A stretch of 64,000 nt of DNA from Clostridia bacterium (GCA_026414765.1 JAOAIJ010000019.1:62001-126000); one strand, 5' to 3'. Shown: positions 25,894 to 34,422, counted from the stretch's first letter. Numbers and translations: made by a program. Notes: a model not told the origin generated them from the letters alone.

Positions 25894-25956
25894 ATTAAGC
25901 CGGGAAGTATAATTTCCGATATATTTATTGCCATAAACTTTTAGGGAGTAAAAATT

Positions 25957-26736
25957 ATGATAAGAGGCTTATACACTTCAGGATGGAGCATGCTTGCAAA
26001 CAGTAAAAAGATGGATGTCATATCCAATAATCTTGCCAATGTCAGTACAAATGGCTACAAGCGTGATCTTGTAGTATTTGAAAGCTTTCCTGATGTACTT
26101 GCAAGAAGGTTGAATGATACAAGAAGTCCCCTGAATCCCTCCGGGAAAGTGGGAAGCATGGAACTTGGAAGTGATATAGGTGAGATATTCACTAACTATA
26201 AACAAGGGCAGCTCACAAAAAGCGGCAGTAATCTTGATATTGCTTTTCATGGAACCGATACGGCGTTTTTTTCAATAGGTATTCCTGGTGAAAATGGTGG
26301 AATGAAGGAATATTATACAAGGGACGGGGCATTTGTCTTAAATGCTGACAGACAACTTGTAACAAAAGACGGGTATCCGGTTTTAGGACAGAATGGCATT
26401 ATCACCCTGGACAGTGAAAATTTTTCTGTAAGTTCCGACGGCTCCATTTTCCAGAATGGGGAGTTGGTCGACAAGCTAAAAATAAAAGATTTTAAAGATA
26501 CGACAGCACTAAGGAAATACGGTTCAAACCTCCTGTCAGCAGAAGGCGACGTACAAGAACAGCCTTTTTCCGGAGTCGTGGCTCAGGGATTCATTGAACA
26601 GTCAAATGTAAACATCATAAGAGAGATGGTAGACATGATAGCTGTTACAAGATCTTATGAATCCAGCCAGAAATTGCTTCAGGCACAGGATAGCACACTG
26701 GAGAAGGCGGTAAATGAAGTAGGAGCAGTAAGATAA
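25957..26736 (+). CDS. flgF: Flagellar basal-body rod protein, FlgF/FlhO type
   Basis: An exported structural subunit of the flagellar rod. Its 259 aa begin with the axial-protein signature MIRGLYTSGWSMLANSKKMDVISNNLANVSTNGYKRD and end with the conserved coiled-coil SNVNIIREMVDMIAVTRSYESSQKLLQAQDSTLEKAV; the middle D1 region has YYTRDGAFVLNADRQLVTKDGYPVLG. There is no cleaved signal because it goes through the flagellar type III apparatus. ATG 25957 follows AGGGAG. It corresponds to flhO after mbl in Bacillus and is 19 bases ahead of the flgG-like gene. Confidence 0.9.
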   Translation: MIRGLYTSGWSMLANSKKMDVISNNLANVSTNGYKRDLVVFESFPDVLARRLNDTRSPLNPSGKVGSMELGSDIGEIFTNYKQGQLTKSGSNLDIAFHGTDTAFFSIGIPGENGGMKEYYTRDGAFVLNADRQLVTKDGYPVLGQNGIITLDSENFSVSSDGSIFQNGELVDKLKIKDFKDTTALRKYGSNLLSAEGDVQEQPFSGVVAQGFIEQSNVNIIREMVDMIAVTRSYESSQKLLQAQDSTLEKAVNEVGAVR

Positions 26737-26755
26737 CAAGAGGGGGAAGAAGATT

Positions 26756-27559
26756 ATGATGAGAGCATTATATACTGCGGGATCAGGAATGATAGCACAA
26801 CAGTTCAATGTTGATGTAATATCAAACAACCTCGCTAATGTTAATACTACAGGTTACAAAAAGGAGAGAGCTGAATTCAAGGATATGCTTTATGAGACAA
26901 TAGACAGGGCGCATATGCTTGATGGGAAGGGTAAGCCTGTTAACCTTCAGGTTGGACACGGTACGACAGTAGTAGCTACAGTCAAAAATTATGGGACAGG
27001 AAATTTTGAAAAGACAGAAAACCCTTTGGATTTTGCAATTGATGGAGAAGGTTTCTTTACTGTGGCAGGACCTAAGGGTGATGTAGTATATACAAGGGAT
27101 GGAAGCTTTAAAATCAGTGTGTCGGAAGAAGGAAAAAAGCTGACTACAGCGGACGGGTATCCGGTTCTTGATGATGCAGGCGGAGAGATAATCCTCACTG
27201 TAGCGGATATATCCAGACTGTCTGTAAACTCAGACGGACAGCTCTTCTATGTAGACAATACAGGTACTACTATAGATTTGGGACAAAAGCTCGGTGTAGT
27301 AAAATTCCCAAACAGATACGGACTTGAAAGTATGGGCAGCAACTTCTATAATAGAACTGATGCTTCCGGTAATCCCATTGCCGATGCAGAAGAGGGAGTC
27401 AAGAGCACTATATCTCAGGGTTTCCTTGAAGCGTCAAATGTACAGGTGGTTGAGGAAATGGTCAAGCTGATCGTTGCGCAGAGAGCGTATGAAGTTAACT
27501 CAAAGGCTATTCAATCAGCAGATGAAATGCTTGGACAGGCAAATAACCTGAAGAGATAA
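26756..27559 (+). CDS. flgG: Flagellar distal rod protein, FlgG/FlhP type
   Basis: A flagellar rod subunit of 267 aa. The N-terminus MMRALYTAGSGMIAQQFNVDVISNNLANVNTTGYKKERAEFKDMLYETI is the textbook FlgG start, and the C-terminus is SNVQVVEEMVKLIVAQRAYEVNSKAIQSADEMLGQANNLKR. The central FlgG domain has VVYTRDGSFKISVSEEGKKLTTADGYPVLDD. It follows flgF by 19 bases behind a GAGGGGG site and is the flhP equivalent. The next gene encodes a FlgJ-like rod-binding protein, so the three genes form a rod-assembly unit. Confidence 0.92.
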   Translation: MMRALYTAGSGMIAQQFNVDVISNNLANVNTTGYKKERAEFKDMLYETIDRAHMLDGKGKPVNLQVGHGTTVVATVKNYGTGNFEKTENPLDFAIDGEGFFTVAGPKGDVVYTRDGSFKISVSEEGKKLTTADGYPVLDDAGGEIILTVADISRLSVNSDGQLFYVDNTGTTIDLGQKLGVVKFPNRYGLESMGSNFYNRTDASGNPIADAEEGVKSTISQGFLEASNVQVVEEMVKLIVAQRAYEVNSKAIQSADEMLGQANNLKR

Positions 27560-27641
27560 AGCTTAAATTGATTTAGAACCGGATTAAGATAAAATCTAAG
27601 GGATAAACAGGAATTTCGTCTTATAGCACTGGAGGGGCATT

Positions 27642-28037
27642 GTGGAAATTGGTGGTATTAATAATAAATATGTAGATAATTCTATCGAATCAGCAAAGAA
27701 TAAAGTATCTGATGATGAGTTTGAAAAGAAACTCAAAAGTGCCATGGATAAAAGTGATGAAAAAGAACTAAGGAAGGTCTGCCAGGACTTTGAGGGTCTT
27801 ATGATTAATATGATGTACAAGCAAATGAAAGCTACTGTCCCAAAAACAGACCTCTTACCCTCAGATACGGGAAAGGAAATATTTGAAGGGATGCTGGATG
27901 ACAAGCTTGTGGAAGAATCAACAAAAAGCCGCAATGTCGGGCTTGCAGATATACTTTACAAACAGCTCTCCAGACAGATGAAATCAACATACAAGTCTGT
28001 ACAGGAGGGAGACAAGAATTCTGTTGAAGAAAAATAA
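27642..28037 (+). CDS. FlgJ N-terminal-type rod-binding protein
   Basis: A 131-aa protein with the rod-binding domain seen in the N-terminal half of FlgJ: DEKELRKVCQDFEGLMINMMYKQMKATVPKTDLL followed by GKEIFEGMLDDKLVEESTKSRNVGLADILYKQL. It lacks the muramidase half of proteobacterial FlgJ, as is usual in Firmicutes, and so is a rod capping or chaperone protein only. GTG 27642 follows GGAGGGG by 4 bases. It comes 82 bases after flgG and overlaps the next gene by 14 bases. Confidence 0.87.
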   Translation: MEIGGINNKYVDNSIESAKNKVSDDEFEKKLKSAMDKSDEKELRKVCQDFEGLMINMMYKQMKATVPKTDLLPSDTGKEIFEGMLDDKLVEESTKSRNVGLADILYKQLSRQMKSTYKSVQEGDKNSVEEK

Positions 28038-29148
28038 GTTGAGGATATTTACAGCATTAATACTAATAATTTTTGTGTCCTTCATAGCCTTTTATGCAGG
28101 ACATTTTTTATTTGAAGAAAAAGAAGCCGGTAAACCTTTTGTATTGCAGAACAGCAAGAAGAGCCAATCGCCTGTGCTTCACAAGCATATTTCCACCACT
28201 ATCAGGGGATTAAAGCAGGATATAAACATCCTGGAGGTGGATTTAAGTGATGACAGAGTTTCGATTTCGCCAGTACTTTCTTTTGACAGTATATTCGGGT
28301 ATGAAAAGCTCAGTTCTATGGCTTCACGCAAAGGTGCATACGCTGCTGTTAACGCGGGATTCTTCTATGAATACGGCAGACCGGGAGGGTTGGTATGTAT
28401 TGGTGGCCGGCTGCTCTCAGGCTCTACAGGTATATTCCCGGTACTTATGGTCAAGCAGGGGAGGGCTCATCTCAGTCAGGTAAAGACAGAACTATGGGTT
28501 ACCTCTGGGAAAAAAAAGATGATGCTGCACAGTATAAATATGCCGGGAAATGCTGGAGATTCTGTACTTTATACACCTGAGTACGGAAAAGAAAACAGAG
28601 TGGAAGGAAAAAATATTTCTGTTACCATTAAAGACAATATTATAAGAGATATTTCGCTCTTCATGGGAAGTACGGATATACCAAAAGATGGAATGCTGAT
28701 TACCCTGTTTGGGTATACTACGAAAGATTTCGAAAGTTTTCCTTTTGCTGAAGGTGACAGGGTGGAGTTCAGCTATAAACCGGATGTTGGCAGTGAGGCT
28801 TATGAATGTGGCAGCTGGGTAGTCAGAGACGGCAAAACCGTTATTGCAGATCGGGATCCATGGGTAGGTACGCTGACAAACCGCGAGCCTCGCACGGCAG
28901 TAGGGATAAAAGGCGATGGGAAAGTTGTACTTGTGACAGTTGATGGAAGACAACCGGGTCACAGCGCCGGAATGACAGGCAGGGAGCTTGGGGAATTTCT
29001 GGTAGGCTATGGTGTCAGGAGCGCTGCTATGTTGGATGGAGGTGCATCAACTGAAATGATAGTAGAAAACAAGCTGTTGAACAGACCTTCGGACAGAGGT
29101 GAGGAAAGGCTCTTGGGCGGCGGAATCATAATTAAGCTGATAAAATAA
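28024..29148 (+). CDS. Exported phosphodiester glycosidase-family (NAGPA domain) protein
   Basis: A 374-aa protein with an N-terminal membrane anchor (about 6-29, LRIFTALILIIFVSFIAFYAG). The extracytoplasmic NAGPA domain shows its signatures: a start with ISTTIRGLKQDINILEVDL, KGAYAAVNAGFFYEYGRPGGLVCIGGRLL, NREPRTAVGIKGDGKVVLVTVDGR and MLDGGASTEMIVENKLLNRPSD. The family removes N-acetylglucosamine-phosphodiester groups or binds wall glycans; the substrate here is not known. The TTG start overlaps the end of the FlgJ-like gene, and AGGAGGG is somewhat distant (about 14 bases), so an in-frame TTG further in is possible. Position after the rod genes may be only operon-sharing. Confidence 0.8.
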   Translation: MKKNKLRIFTALILIIFVSFIAFYAGHFLFEEKEAGKPFVLQNSKKSQSPVLHKHISTTIRGLKQDINILEVDLSDDRVSISPVLSFDSIFGYEKLSSMASRKGAYAAVNAGFFYEYGRPGGLVCIGGRLLSGSTGIFPVLMVKQGRAHLSQVKTELWVTSGKKKMMLHSINMPGNAGDSVLYTPEYGKENRVEGKNISVTIKDNIIRDISLFMGSTDIPKDGMLITLFGYTTKDFESFPFAEGDRVEFSYKPDVGSEAYECGSWVVRDGKTVIADRDPWVGTLTNREPRTAVGIKGDGKVVLVTVDGRQPGHSAGMTGRELGEFLVGYGVRSAAMLDGGASTEMIVENKLLNRPSDRGEERLLGGGIIIKLIK

Positions 29149-29243
29149 TTATTATCAGGTTATATTACTTATTCATAAGTTTATAGTGGACAATTATTGG
29201 GAAAATGGTTAAAATATATTATAAAGTTATTCTTGAATATAAA

Positions 29244-29276
29244 GACGTAGTTCCTATCAATAGGAGGTTTTACGTC
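29244..29276 (+). promoter_or_regulatory. Hairpin in the fabZ leader
   Basis: GACGTA (29244-29249) pairs with TACGTC (29271-29276) and encloses CCTA/TAGG (29253-29256 with 29261-29264) around TCAA. The 3' arm region contains AGGAGG that is not positioned for the fabZ ATG; the working site is AAAGGAGA further down. It could be a leader control element; evidence is base pairing only. Confidence 0.35.
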
Positions 29277-29301
29277 AGGCAGGAAAAAGGAGAGTACAAG
29301 T

Positions 29302-29742
29302 ATGTTGGATAATATGGAAATAAGGAAACTAATACCTCACAGATACCCTTTTTTACTGGTAGATAAAGTATTGGAACTGGAACCAGGTCAGAAAATAGTA
29401 GCAATAAAAAATGTAACAGCAAATGAACCTTTCTTTCAAGGACACTTCCCTGAGTTTGCTGTAATGCCTGGGGTTCTTATAGTTGAAGCTTTGGCACAGA
29501 CTGCAGGCATATGTACGGCAAGTGCGGAACAGGATAAGGACAATAAAAAGCTGGGGTTGTTTGCCAGCATTGAGGGGATAAAGTTTAAAAAGCCTGTACT
29601 TCCGGGGGATACCTTAAAGCTGGAAGCGGAAATCCTGATGAACAAGCTTGGTGTGGTAAAAGCCAAGGTGCGTGCAACTGTTGATGACAAGGTAGCAGCA
29701 GAAGGTGAGATAAAGTTTGCAATGGCAAATGTTAAAAAATAA
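29302..29742 (+). CDS. fabZ: 3-hydroxyacyl-[acyl-carrier-protein] dehydratase
   Basis: A cytoplasmic enzyme of fatty acid elongation that dehydrates 3-hydroxyacyl-ACP to trans-2-enoyl-ACP. At 146 aa it is the standard hot-dog fold length. It shows [19 protein letters not shown], the catalytic His in [16 protein letters not shown] and the catalytic Glu in [11 protein letters not shown]. The active-site geometry (HFP then MPG) is that of FabZ. ATG 29302 follows AAAGGAGA. It is not in a fab cluster here but stands alone after the NAGPA gene, followed by a shared bidirectional terminator. Confidence 0.96.
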   Translation: MLDNMEIRKLIPHRYPFLLVDKVLELEPGQKIVAIKNVTANEPFFQGHFPEFAVMPGVLIVEALAQTAGICTASAEQDKDNKKLGLFASIEGIKFKKPVLPGDTLKLEAEILMNKLGVVKAKVRATVDDKVAAEGEIKFAMANVKK

Positions 29743-29777
29743 GAATAACCCCGGAAGGGGCTATTCTTATTTTTTAA
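29734..29777. terminator. Bidirectional terminator between fabZ and the ATP-grasp gene
   Basis: AAAAAATAAGAATAACCCC (29734-29752) pairs with GGGGCTATTCTTATTTTTT (29757-29775) around GGAA. A- and T-runs on both sides let it serve fabZ on the plus strand and the convergent ATP-grasp gene on the minus strand. Confidence 0.88.
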
Positions 29778-29788
29778 TCCTCAAGGCC

Positions 29789-30745
29789 TTAATTAATCAT
29801 TTCCCGTACTAAGGCTTTTGTAATCTGAAGATCTATCAAATTTTCCATCCATAACCATTGCCCTGCCGGATTGACTTCTAAAAAAAACAGATTATTATCT
29901 TGGGATACGATAAAGTCATAAGCCCCATAAATTAAGCCAAAAGATTTATGCAGCTTTAATAATCGATTTCTAAACGATTCCGGTATATCCGTTATAGAGT
30001 ATTTTACATTATAAATATCATTTCTCCAATCTGTTTCAGCTTCAGGAATGCCTGCAGTATCAATTCTTACAGGAAATATCTCTTCTCCGACAACTGTAAT
30101 TCTTAATTCATACTTTTTAGTTATTTTTTTCTGGAATATCCCGGGAGTAACCTTTACAGACATATTTATCCTATCAACTAAAGCTGATGATACTGTCGTT
30201 GTCATAGTTACCTTATCGGGTAACTCGTAATAATATGTCAGCGGCTTATATATGACCTCAGAGTGTGGTTTATGAGCTTCTATAAACCCTTTTATTTTAT
30301 CTGTATCATTAGATACTATGGTATTTGGGATTGAGAAACCCATTTTCACAGCCTTATCCAGCTGATGGATTTTATAAGAAGCTTTATAGTGTGAATCCAG
30401 GTTATTTATCCATTTTGCCGGAATGTTTTCGTAGAGAGGTCTAAGAGAATGAATCCATTCGCGGTTCTTCAAGGCTTGATAATTTAGGTGTTCAACAGTT
30501 TCTTTTGGCTGGATAATCGGAGGTTTTAGTCTCCACCAGACTGAACGGATGTTATTGTAATCAATGATCTTTTCGCCAATACAAAAGCTGAAATCAAACT
30601 TATTAGAATTTATATGATATGATAAAGAATGATTTTCATAGCAATTCTGGTGGTCAAATACATAGTATTCAGAACCTGACTTATCCAATAAATCCTTTGT
30701 CTTTTGAATGTGAGGGTCAATATTCTGTCCCATGATTAAAATCAT
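29789..30745 (-). CDS. ATP-grasp peptide ligase of the MvdD/graspetide maturase type
   Basis: A 318-aa cytoplasmic ligase. It resembles MvdC/MvdD-type ATP-grasp macrocyclases that form ester or amide links between Ser/Thr/Lys and Asp/Glu side chains of a ribosomal peptide. Visible features are an N-terminal Rossmann-like part (MILIMGQNIDPHIQKTKDLL), the RSVWWRLKPP motif found near the N-terminus of these ligases (about residues 67-76), a nucleotide-binding lysine region (SEVIYKPL), the acid-rich RIDTAGIPEAETDWRND and the Mg-binding FFLEVNPAGQWLWME. AGGAGGG lies 8 bases before the ATG. It is 55 bases downstream of a 64-aa candidate precursor on the same strand. No transporter or protease gene lies next to it. 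Confidence 0.87.
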   Translation of the reverse strand: MILIMGQNIDPHIQKTKDLLDKSGSEYYVFDHQNCYENHSLSYHINSNKFDFSFCIGEKIIDYNNIRSVWWRLKPPIIQPKETVEHLNYQALKNREWIHSLRPLYENIPAKWINNLDSHYKASYKIHQLDKAVKMGFSIPNTIVSNDTDKIKGFIEAHKPHSEVIYKPLTYYYELPDKVTMTTTVSSALVDRINMSVKVTPGIFQKKITKKYELRITVVGEEIFPVRIDTAGIPEAETDWRNDIYNVKYSITDIPESFRNRLLKLHKSFGLIYGAYDFIVSQDNNLFFLEVNPAGQWLWMENLIDLQITKALVREMIN

Positions 30746-30800
30746 TTTGTTCGCCCTCCTGTGTTTTTAGAATAGTCCCAAGGCTGGTTTTATACATAGA

Positions 30801-30995
30801 CTAAAAAGGAATATCTACATCTGCATCAATATGACCTGGGCCACCTGTGGCTGTAGCTGTTGCATCAAGTTGGATTGAAGCTCCATTCTCAATGTTACTC
30901 TTAACTCTCAGACTCGACAACTCTGCTGCTATAGGTTTGATTACTACCTCTGTGTTAGGATCGACTTCCAAAAATACTTTGATTTTTTCGCTCAT
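30801..30995 (-). CDS. Candidate graspetide precursor peptide
   Basis: A 64-aa peptide immediately upstream of the ATP-grasp ligase. The start at ATG 30995 has GGAGGT 7 bases upstream. The first about 40 residues (MSEKIKVFLEVDPNTEVVIK...) form an acidic, strand-forming leader. The C-terminus reads LDATATATGGPGHIDADVDIPF: three Thr at every second position, a GGPG turn, then three Asp at every second position. That arrangement of hydroxyl donors and carboxyl acceptors on two facing strands is what an ATP-grasp ester-forming ligase would need. No export signal or double-glycine site is obvious except GG in the core. The modification itself is inference. Confidence 0.72.
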   Translation of the reverse strand: MSEKIKVFLEVDPNTEVVIKPIAAELSSLRVKSNIENGASIQLDATATATGGPGHIDADVDIPF

Positions 30996-31423
30996 AATTA
31001 CAACCTCCAAAAATATTTATTAGTGCTAAACCAACCTTGGGCAAAGTAAACAGATACTTAACATTACTATGGTTAATTTATTATGGTACATAACTGCAAA
31101 ATAAATTTATTAATATAGTATTAGTAACAGGGAACTTAATATTCGGTTAACTGGTATATTTAGTAAAATTTTCTCTCGCGTATTTCCAGTCGCTTTCCAG
31201 GACGGAAATGATGCCGATGTTATGTCTAGAGCCATCTGACTGATATATTAATATTTACCAGAATGGATACTGCTCTGCACTACGATTCTCTCATAGACCA
31301 TGTAATTGAATACTTCCTTTTTTCTGGAGATTATGTAAAGATGCAAAAACTATTAATAATGGCATATATTTATTCGAAACAATTACCTGTATTATTAAAC
31401 ATATTAACTGTAAGATGCCATAG
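30996..31423. other. Intergenic region upstream of the precursor gene
   Basis: This stretch is AT-rich with no supported gene. A 60-codon plus frame at 31263-31445 has no ribosome site and unusual composition. It presumably holds the promoter of the precursor-ligase pair on the minus strand, but I could not pick a convincing -35/-10 pair. Confidence 0.4.
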
Positions 31424-31561
31424 ATTCAAATTATTTACATTATAAATAATGATATAAAAGTTGTCAATGCCGGACAAAATGCTTCAAACTTTTTATTTGA
31501 TACTGTAATGAGTCTTGGATTGGTAAAAAAGCAAGATAACTATATTTCTGCGAAAGATTGA
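31424..31561 (+). pseudogene. Possible decayed gene end
   Basis: A plus frame without a start codon reads NNDIKVVNAGQNASNFLFD then TVMSLGLVKKQDNYISAKD and stops at TGA 31559-31561. Its composition is protein-like, in contrast to the surrounding AT-rich frames, but the upstream part is full of stops. The family is not recognised. Confidence 0.25.
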
Positions 31562-31565
31562 AATA

Positions 31566-31592
31566 AAAAAGCCGCTTATAAAAGCGGCTGTT
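31566..31592 (-). terminator. Terminator after murC
   Basis: AGCCGCTT (31570-31577) pairs with AAGCGGCT (31582-31589). On the minus strand the stem is followed by TTTTTTATTT, just past the murC stop. Confidence 0.85.
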
Positions 31593-31597
31593 AATTT

Positions 31598-33001
31598 TTA
31601 TGGAATTTGATTCCTTTTACGTAAAAACAATTCTCCAACCTTGTATATATCACCTGCACCCATAGTGATTACCAAATCACCCGGTGAAACATTTTTATCA
31701 AGATAATCGGCTATAGCATCAAACCCACTGATATAGACTGCATTTTGTCCTGCGGATGCAATTTTATCTGCCACCATGCTTGAATGTATTTCTCCTGTAT
31801 CTATCTCCCGCGCGGCATATATATCGGATACTATAACCCTGTCTGCATTGGAAAAGGCCTTAGAAAAGTCACCCAAGAGTGATTTTGTCCTGGTATAGGT
31901 ATGAGGTTGGAATACACACCAAACCTTATCGTAATTTCCGTTCTTCGCAGCTTTAAGCGTCGCTACGACTTCTGAAGGATGGTGGGCATAATCATCTACC
32001 ACCCTGATGTTATCCGCAATCCCCTTAAGTTCAAAACGCCTGAGGGTACCTGTAAATTTTAGCAACCCTTCCTTTATTGATTTCAGATCACATCCCAGGG
32101 CATAACACGAGGCTATGGCAGCAAGTGAATTACTTACATTATGTATTCCCGGAACACTAAGCCTTATTATGTCCAATTCACTTCCATCCTTTACAAGTTT
32201 AAAGGATGCACAGCCTTTTTCATCATATTCAATTCCGGTTGCCGTCCATTCTGCATCCGGGGATTTTACACCATAGGTTATTTTTTTACAGGAGAGCCTG
32301 TTAATGAGTTCCGAAGTATTGGCGTCGTCAATGCAGGCCACTACATAGCCATTATCCGGGACAAGTTTTGCAAACATATAAAAAGTATCCTTGATGTGAT
32401 CTATATCTTTGAAGTAATCTACGTGATCCAGCTCAATATTGAGAATAACTGCAAGGTAGGGATTAAACTTAAGGAAGCTTCCGTAGTATTCACATGCTTC
32501 AGTTATAAAATATTGATTGCCCCCTATCTTGGTGTTCCCTCCTATAGTCGGAAGCTCTCCTCCGATATGGATAGTAGGGTCGAGGCCGGACTCAAGCATT
32601 ATCATTGTAACCATTGATGTAGTTGTAGTTTTTCCATGGGTACCTGATATAGCTATGCTGAAAGGGTACTTTTTCATAAGCTGTCCTAAAAGAGCTGCTC
32701 TGTCGATTACAGGTATACCCATTTCTCTTGCTTTTATCAGCTCCGGATTGTTGTCTTTTACAGCTACCGTATAAACAACAAGGTCAGGATTCTCTATGCT
32801 TTCCGCACTATGGTACGGACGTATTTGTGCACCCATTTTCCCTAGTTTTTGGGTAGAAGCCGATTCCTTCATATCTGAGCCTGATATCTTGTAACCCAGG
32901 CTTATTAATATTTCAGCAAGCCCACTCATGCTGCTTCCACCTATACCTACAAAATGAATATGCTTTACTTGTGGCGACTCAAACAGGTTAATATTCTCCA
33001 A
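31598..33001 (-). CDS. murC: UDP-N-acetylmuramate--L-alanine ligase
   Basis: A cytoplasmic ATP-dependent ligase that adds L-Ala to UDP-MurNAc. It has 467 aa: the N-terminal UDP-binding domain (HIHFVGIGGSSMSGLAEILISLGYKISGSD), the central ATPase domain with the P-loop AISGTHGKTTTTSMV, ITEACEYYGSFLKFNP and NIELDHVDYFKD, and the C-terminal domain with DDYAHHPSEVVATL and ITMGAGDIYKVGE. The TTG at 33001 has AAGGAG 9 bases upstream and gives the standard N-terminus; the longer frame to 33079 runs through a structured leader (33023-33103). It is transcribed away from purR. MurC usually lies with purR in clostridia. Confidence 0.95.
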   Translation of the reverse strand: MENINLFESPQVKHIHFVGIGGSSMSGLAEILISLGYKISGSDMKESASTQKLGKMGAQIRPYHSAESIENPDLVVYTVAVKDNNPELIKAREMGIPVIDRAALLGQLMKKYPFSIAISGTHGKTTTTSMVTMIMLESGLDPTIHIGGELPTIGGNTKIGGNQYFITEACEYYGSFLKFNPYLAVILNIELDHVDYFKDIDHIKDTFYMFAKLVPDNGYVVACIDDANTSELINRLSCKKITYGVKSPDAEWTATGIEYDEKGCASFKLVKDGSELDIIRLSVPGIHNVSNSLAAIASCYALGCDLKSIKEGLLKFTGTLRRFELKGIADNIRVVDDYAHHPSEVVATLKAAKNGNYDKVWCVFQPHTYTRTKSLLGDFSKAFSNADRVIVSDIYAAREIDTGEIHSSMVADKIASAGQNAVYISGFDAIADYLDKNVSPGDLVITMGAGDIYKVGELFLRKRNQIP

Positions 33002-33022
33002 AAAATAACACTCCTTAAATAT

Positions 33023-33103
33023 GCACAGTTTTGTTGTGCGGCGATAATAACGGGTGACAGATAATGTGATAAGGCACATTTGGTCTGCAACCCGTAACTG
33101 TGC
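33023..33103 (-). promoter_or_regulatory. Long stacked hairpin in the murC 5' leader (candidate structured RNA)
   Basis: Four helices stack in one rod. GCACAGTT (33023-33030) pairs with AACTGTGC (33096-33103). ACGGGT (33050-33055) pairs with ACCCGT (33090-33095). CAGA (33058-33061) pairs with TCTG (33084-33087). AATGTG (33063-33068) pairs with CACATT (33075-33080) around a 6-base loop. A 19-base one-sided bulge (33031-33049) remains single-stranded. It lies 7 bases from the murC ribosome site, so it would be in the murC mRNA. It matches no riboswitch class I can name. Confidence 0.55.
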
Positions 33104-33441
33104 GACTTAGTAGCACCATATATATACTACACTATTTTTATGCAAAGTAAAAGTTTAAAAAATCTAAAATTATTATATGAGAATTCATATCCAAATATTA
33201 TAGACAATAAACTCTGAAGTTATATAAATTTTCGCAAAGAGTTTGAAGTATATTAGCAGATAATGAATTTCCAGGGGTAATTTTGATTAGTGAATATGAC
33301 TTTATAACTGTGTTCATCATAATTAATATAATTTGATAATAAATCCGAATAATTATTTAAAAACATATTAAATCATTCGATATATATAGTATAATATACT
33401 TGTTTAGTTATCTAATAATTTATTTGGATTGAGGGATTAAA
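33104..33441. other. Divergent promoter region of murC and purR
   Basis: Very AT-rich. A TATAAT at about 33390-33395, in a run TATATATAGTATAATATAC, is the likely -10 of purR, with only a weak -35 upstream. No gene is seen. Confidence 0.4.
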
Positions 33442-34260
33442 ATGGACAAACTCCAAAGGAATGAGCGTATTGCTGCATTGGTTAAAATACTTACCGATTC
33501 ACCGGGTAAAATTTTTACTTTAGGGCACTTTACTGAAATGTTCGGGTCAGCAAAGTCGACCATAAGCGAAGATATAGATATTGTCAGTAATATACTTGCA
33601 AGGTTAGATCTTGGAACGATAGAAACAATACCAGGTGCATCCGGAGGGGTTAGGCTTGTTCCCTCACTTAACAGATCAAAAATCCAAGGTATATTGAAAA
33701 ACCTGTGCGAAGAGCTTGCAAAGAAAGAGCGGATACTTCCTGGAGGATATATCTACATGCTGGATGTAATATATAATCCGGAAACCATAAGTGAGATAGG
33801 CGCAATATTTGCAGGACAGTTCTTCTCTAAAGGAATTGATTATGTTGTAACTGTAGAAACGAAGGGTATACCGCTTGCGTTTATTACGGCAAAATACCTT
33901 AACGTACCCCTTGTCATTGTGAGGCATTATAATGAAGCTACTGACGGAGCATCCGTAAACATAAACTATGTATCCGGCTCATCAAAAAAAATCCAGACTA
34001 TGGTTTTGTCATTGAAGGCGATAAAGAAAAATTCAAAGCTCCTTTTCATAGATGATTTCATGAAGGGCGGAGGAACGGCAAAAGGGATAGTTGAACTTGC
34101 TAAGGAGTTTGAATGCGAAGTTGCAGGTATAGGGGTATTGATAGAAACTGCGGAACCTCAGAAAAAACTCGTTGAAAACTATTTTTCGCTTCTGACACTA
34201 AATGAAGTCAATGAGGAAAATAGCATAATTGATATTTCGCCTAATAATACAATATGTTGA
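33442..34260 (+). CDS. purR: Purine operon repressor PurR
   Basis: A 272-aa regulator of the Gram-positive PurR family. Residues about 1-75 are a winged helix (NERIAALVKILTDSPGKIFTLGHFTEMFGSAKSTISEDI). Residues about 80-272 are a phosphoribosyltransferase-like domain with the PRPP-binding loop LLFIDDFMKGGGTAKGIVEL. In Bacillus, PRPP relieves repression of purine synthesis genes and (p)ppGpp competes for the site. ATG 33442 follows a GAGGGAT site. It is followed by spoVG, glmU and prs as in Bacillus, where yabJ lies between purR and spoVG; yabJ is absent here. The link with prs (PRPP synthesis) fits. Confidence 0.95.
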   Translation: MDKLQRNERIAALVKILTDSPGKIFTLGHFTEMFGSAKSTISEDIDIVSNILARLDLGTIETIPGASGGVRLVPSLNRSKIQGILKNLCEELAKKERILPGGYIYMLDVIYNPETISEIGAIFAGQFFSKGIDYVVTVETKGIPLAFITAKYLNVPLVIVRHYNEATDGASVNINYVSGSSKKIQTMVLSLKAIKKNSKLLFIDDFMKGGGTAKGIVELAKEFECEVAGIGVLIETAEPQKKLVENYFSLLTLNEVNEENSIIDISPNNTIC

Positions 34261-34422
34261 TAGTGAGTATAAAAAAATTGAAAAGAGAATATCCTATAGA
34301 CAAGATACTTAAATTTATCTGACTTATTTTAAATACGAATTACGGTGTGTTTAGCATATTGGGTATTGTTTCTATTACACACTACTCGACTAAATTACAT
34401 AAGAAATTATTGTAATTTAAGA

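Noticed and set aside
31263-31445. A 60-codon plus frame upstream of the graspetide precursor
   Set aside because: No ribosome site, odd composition rich in Leu/Tyr/His, and no family features.
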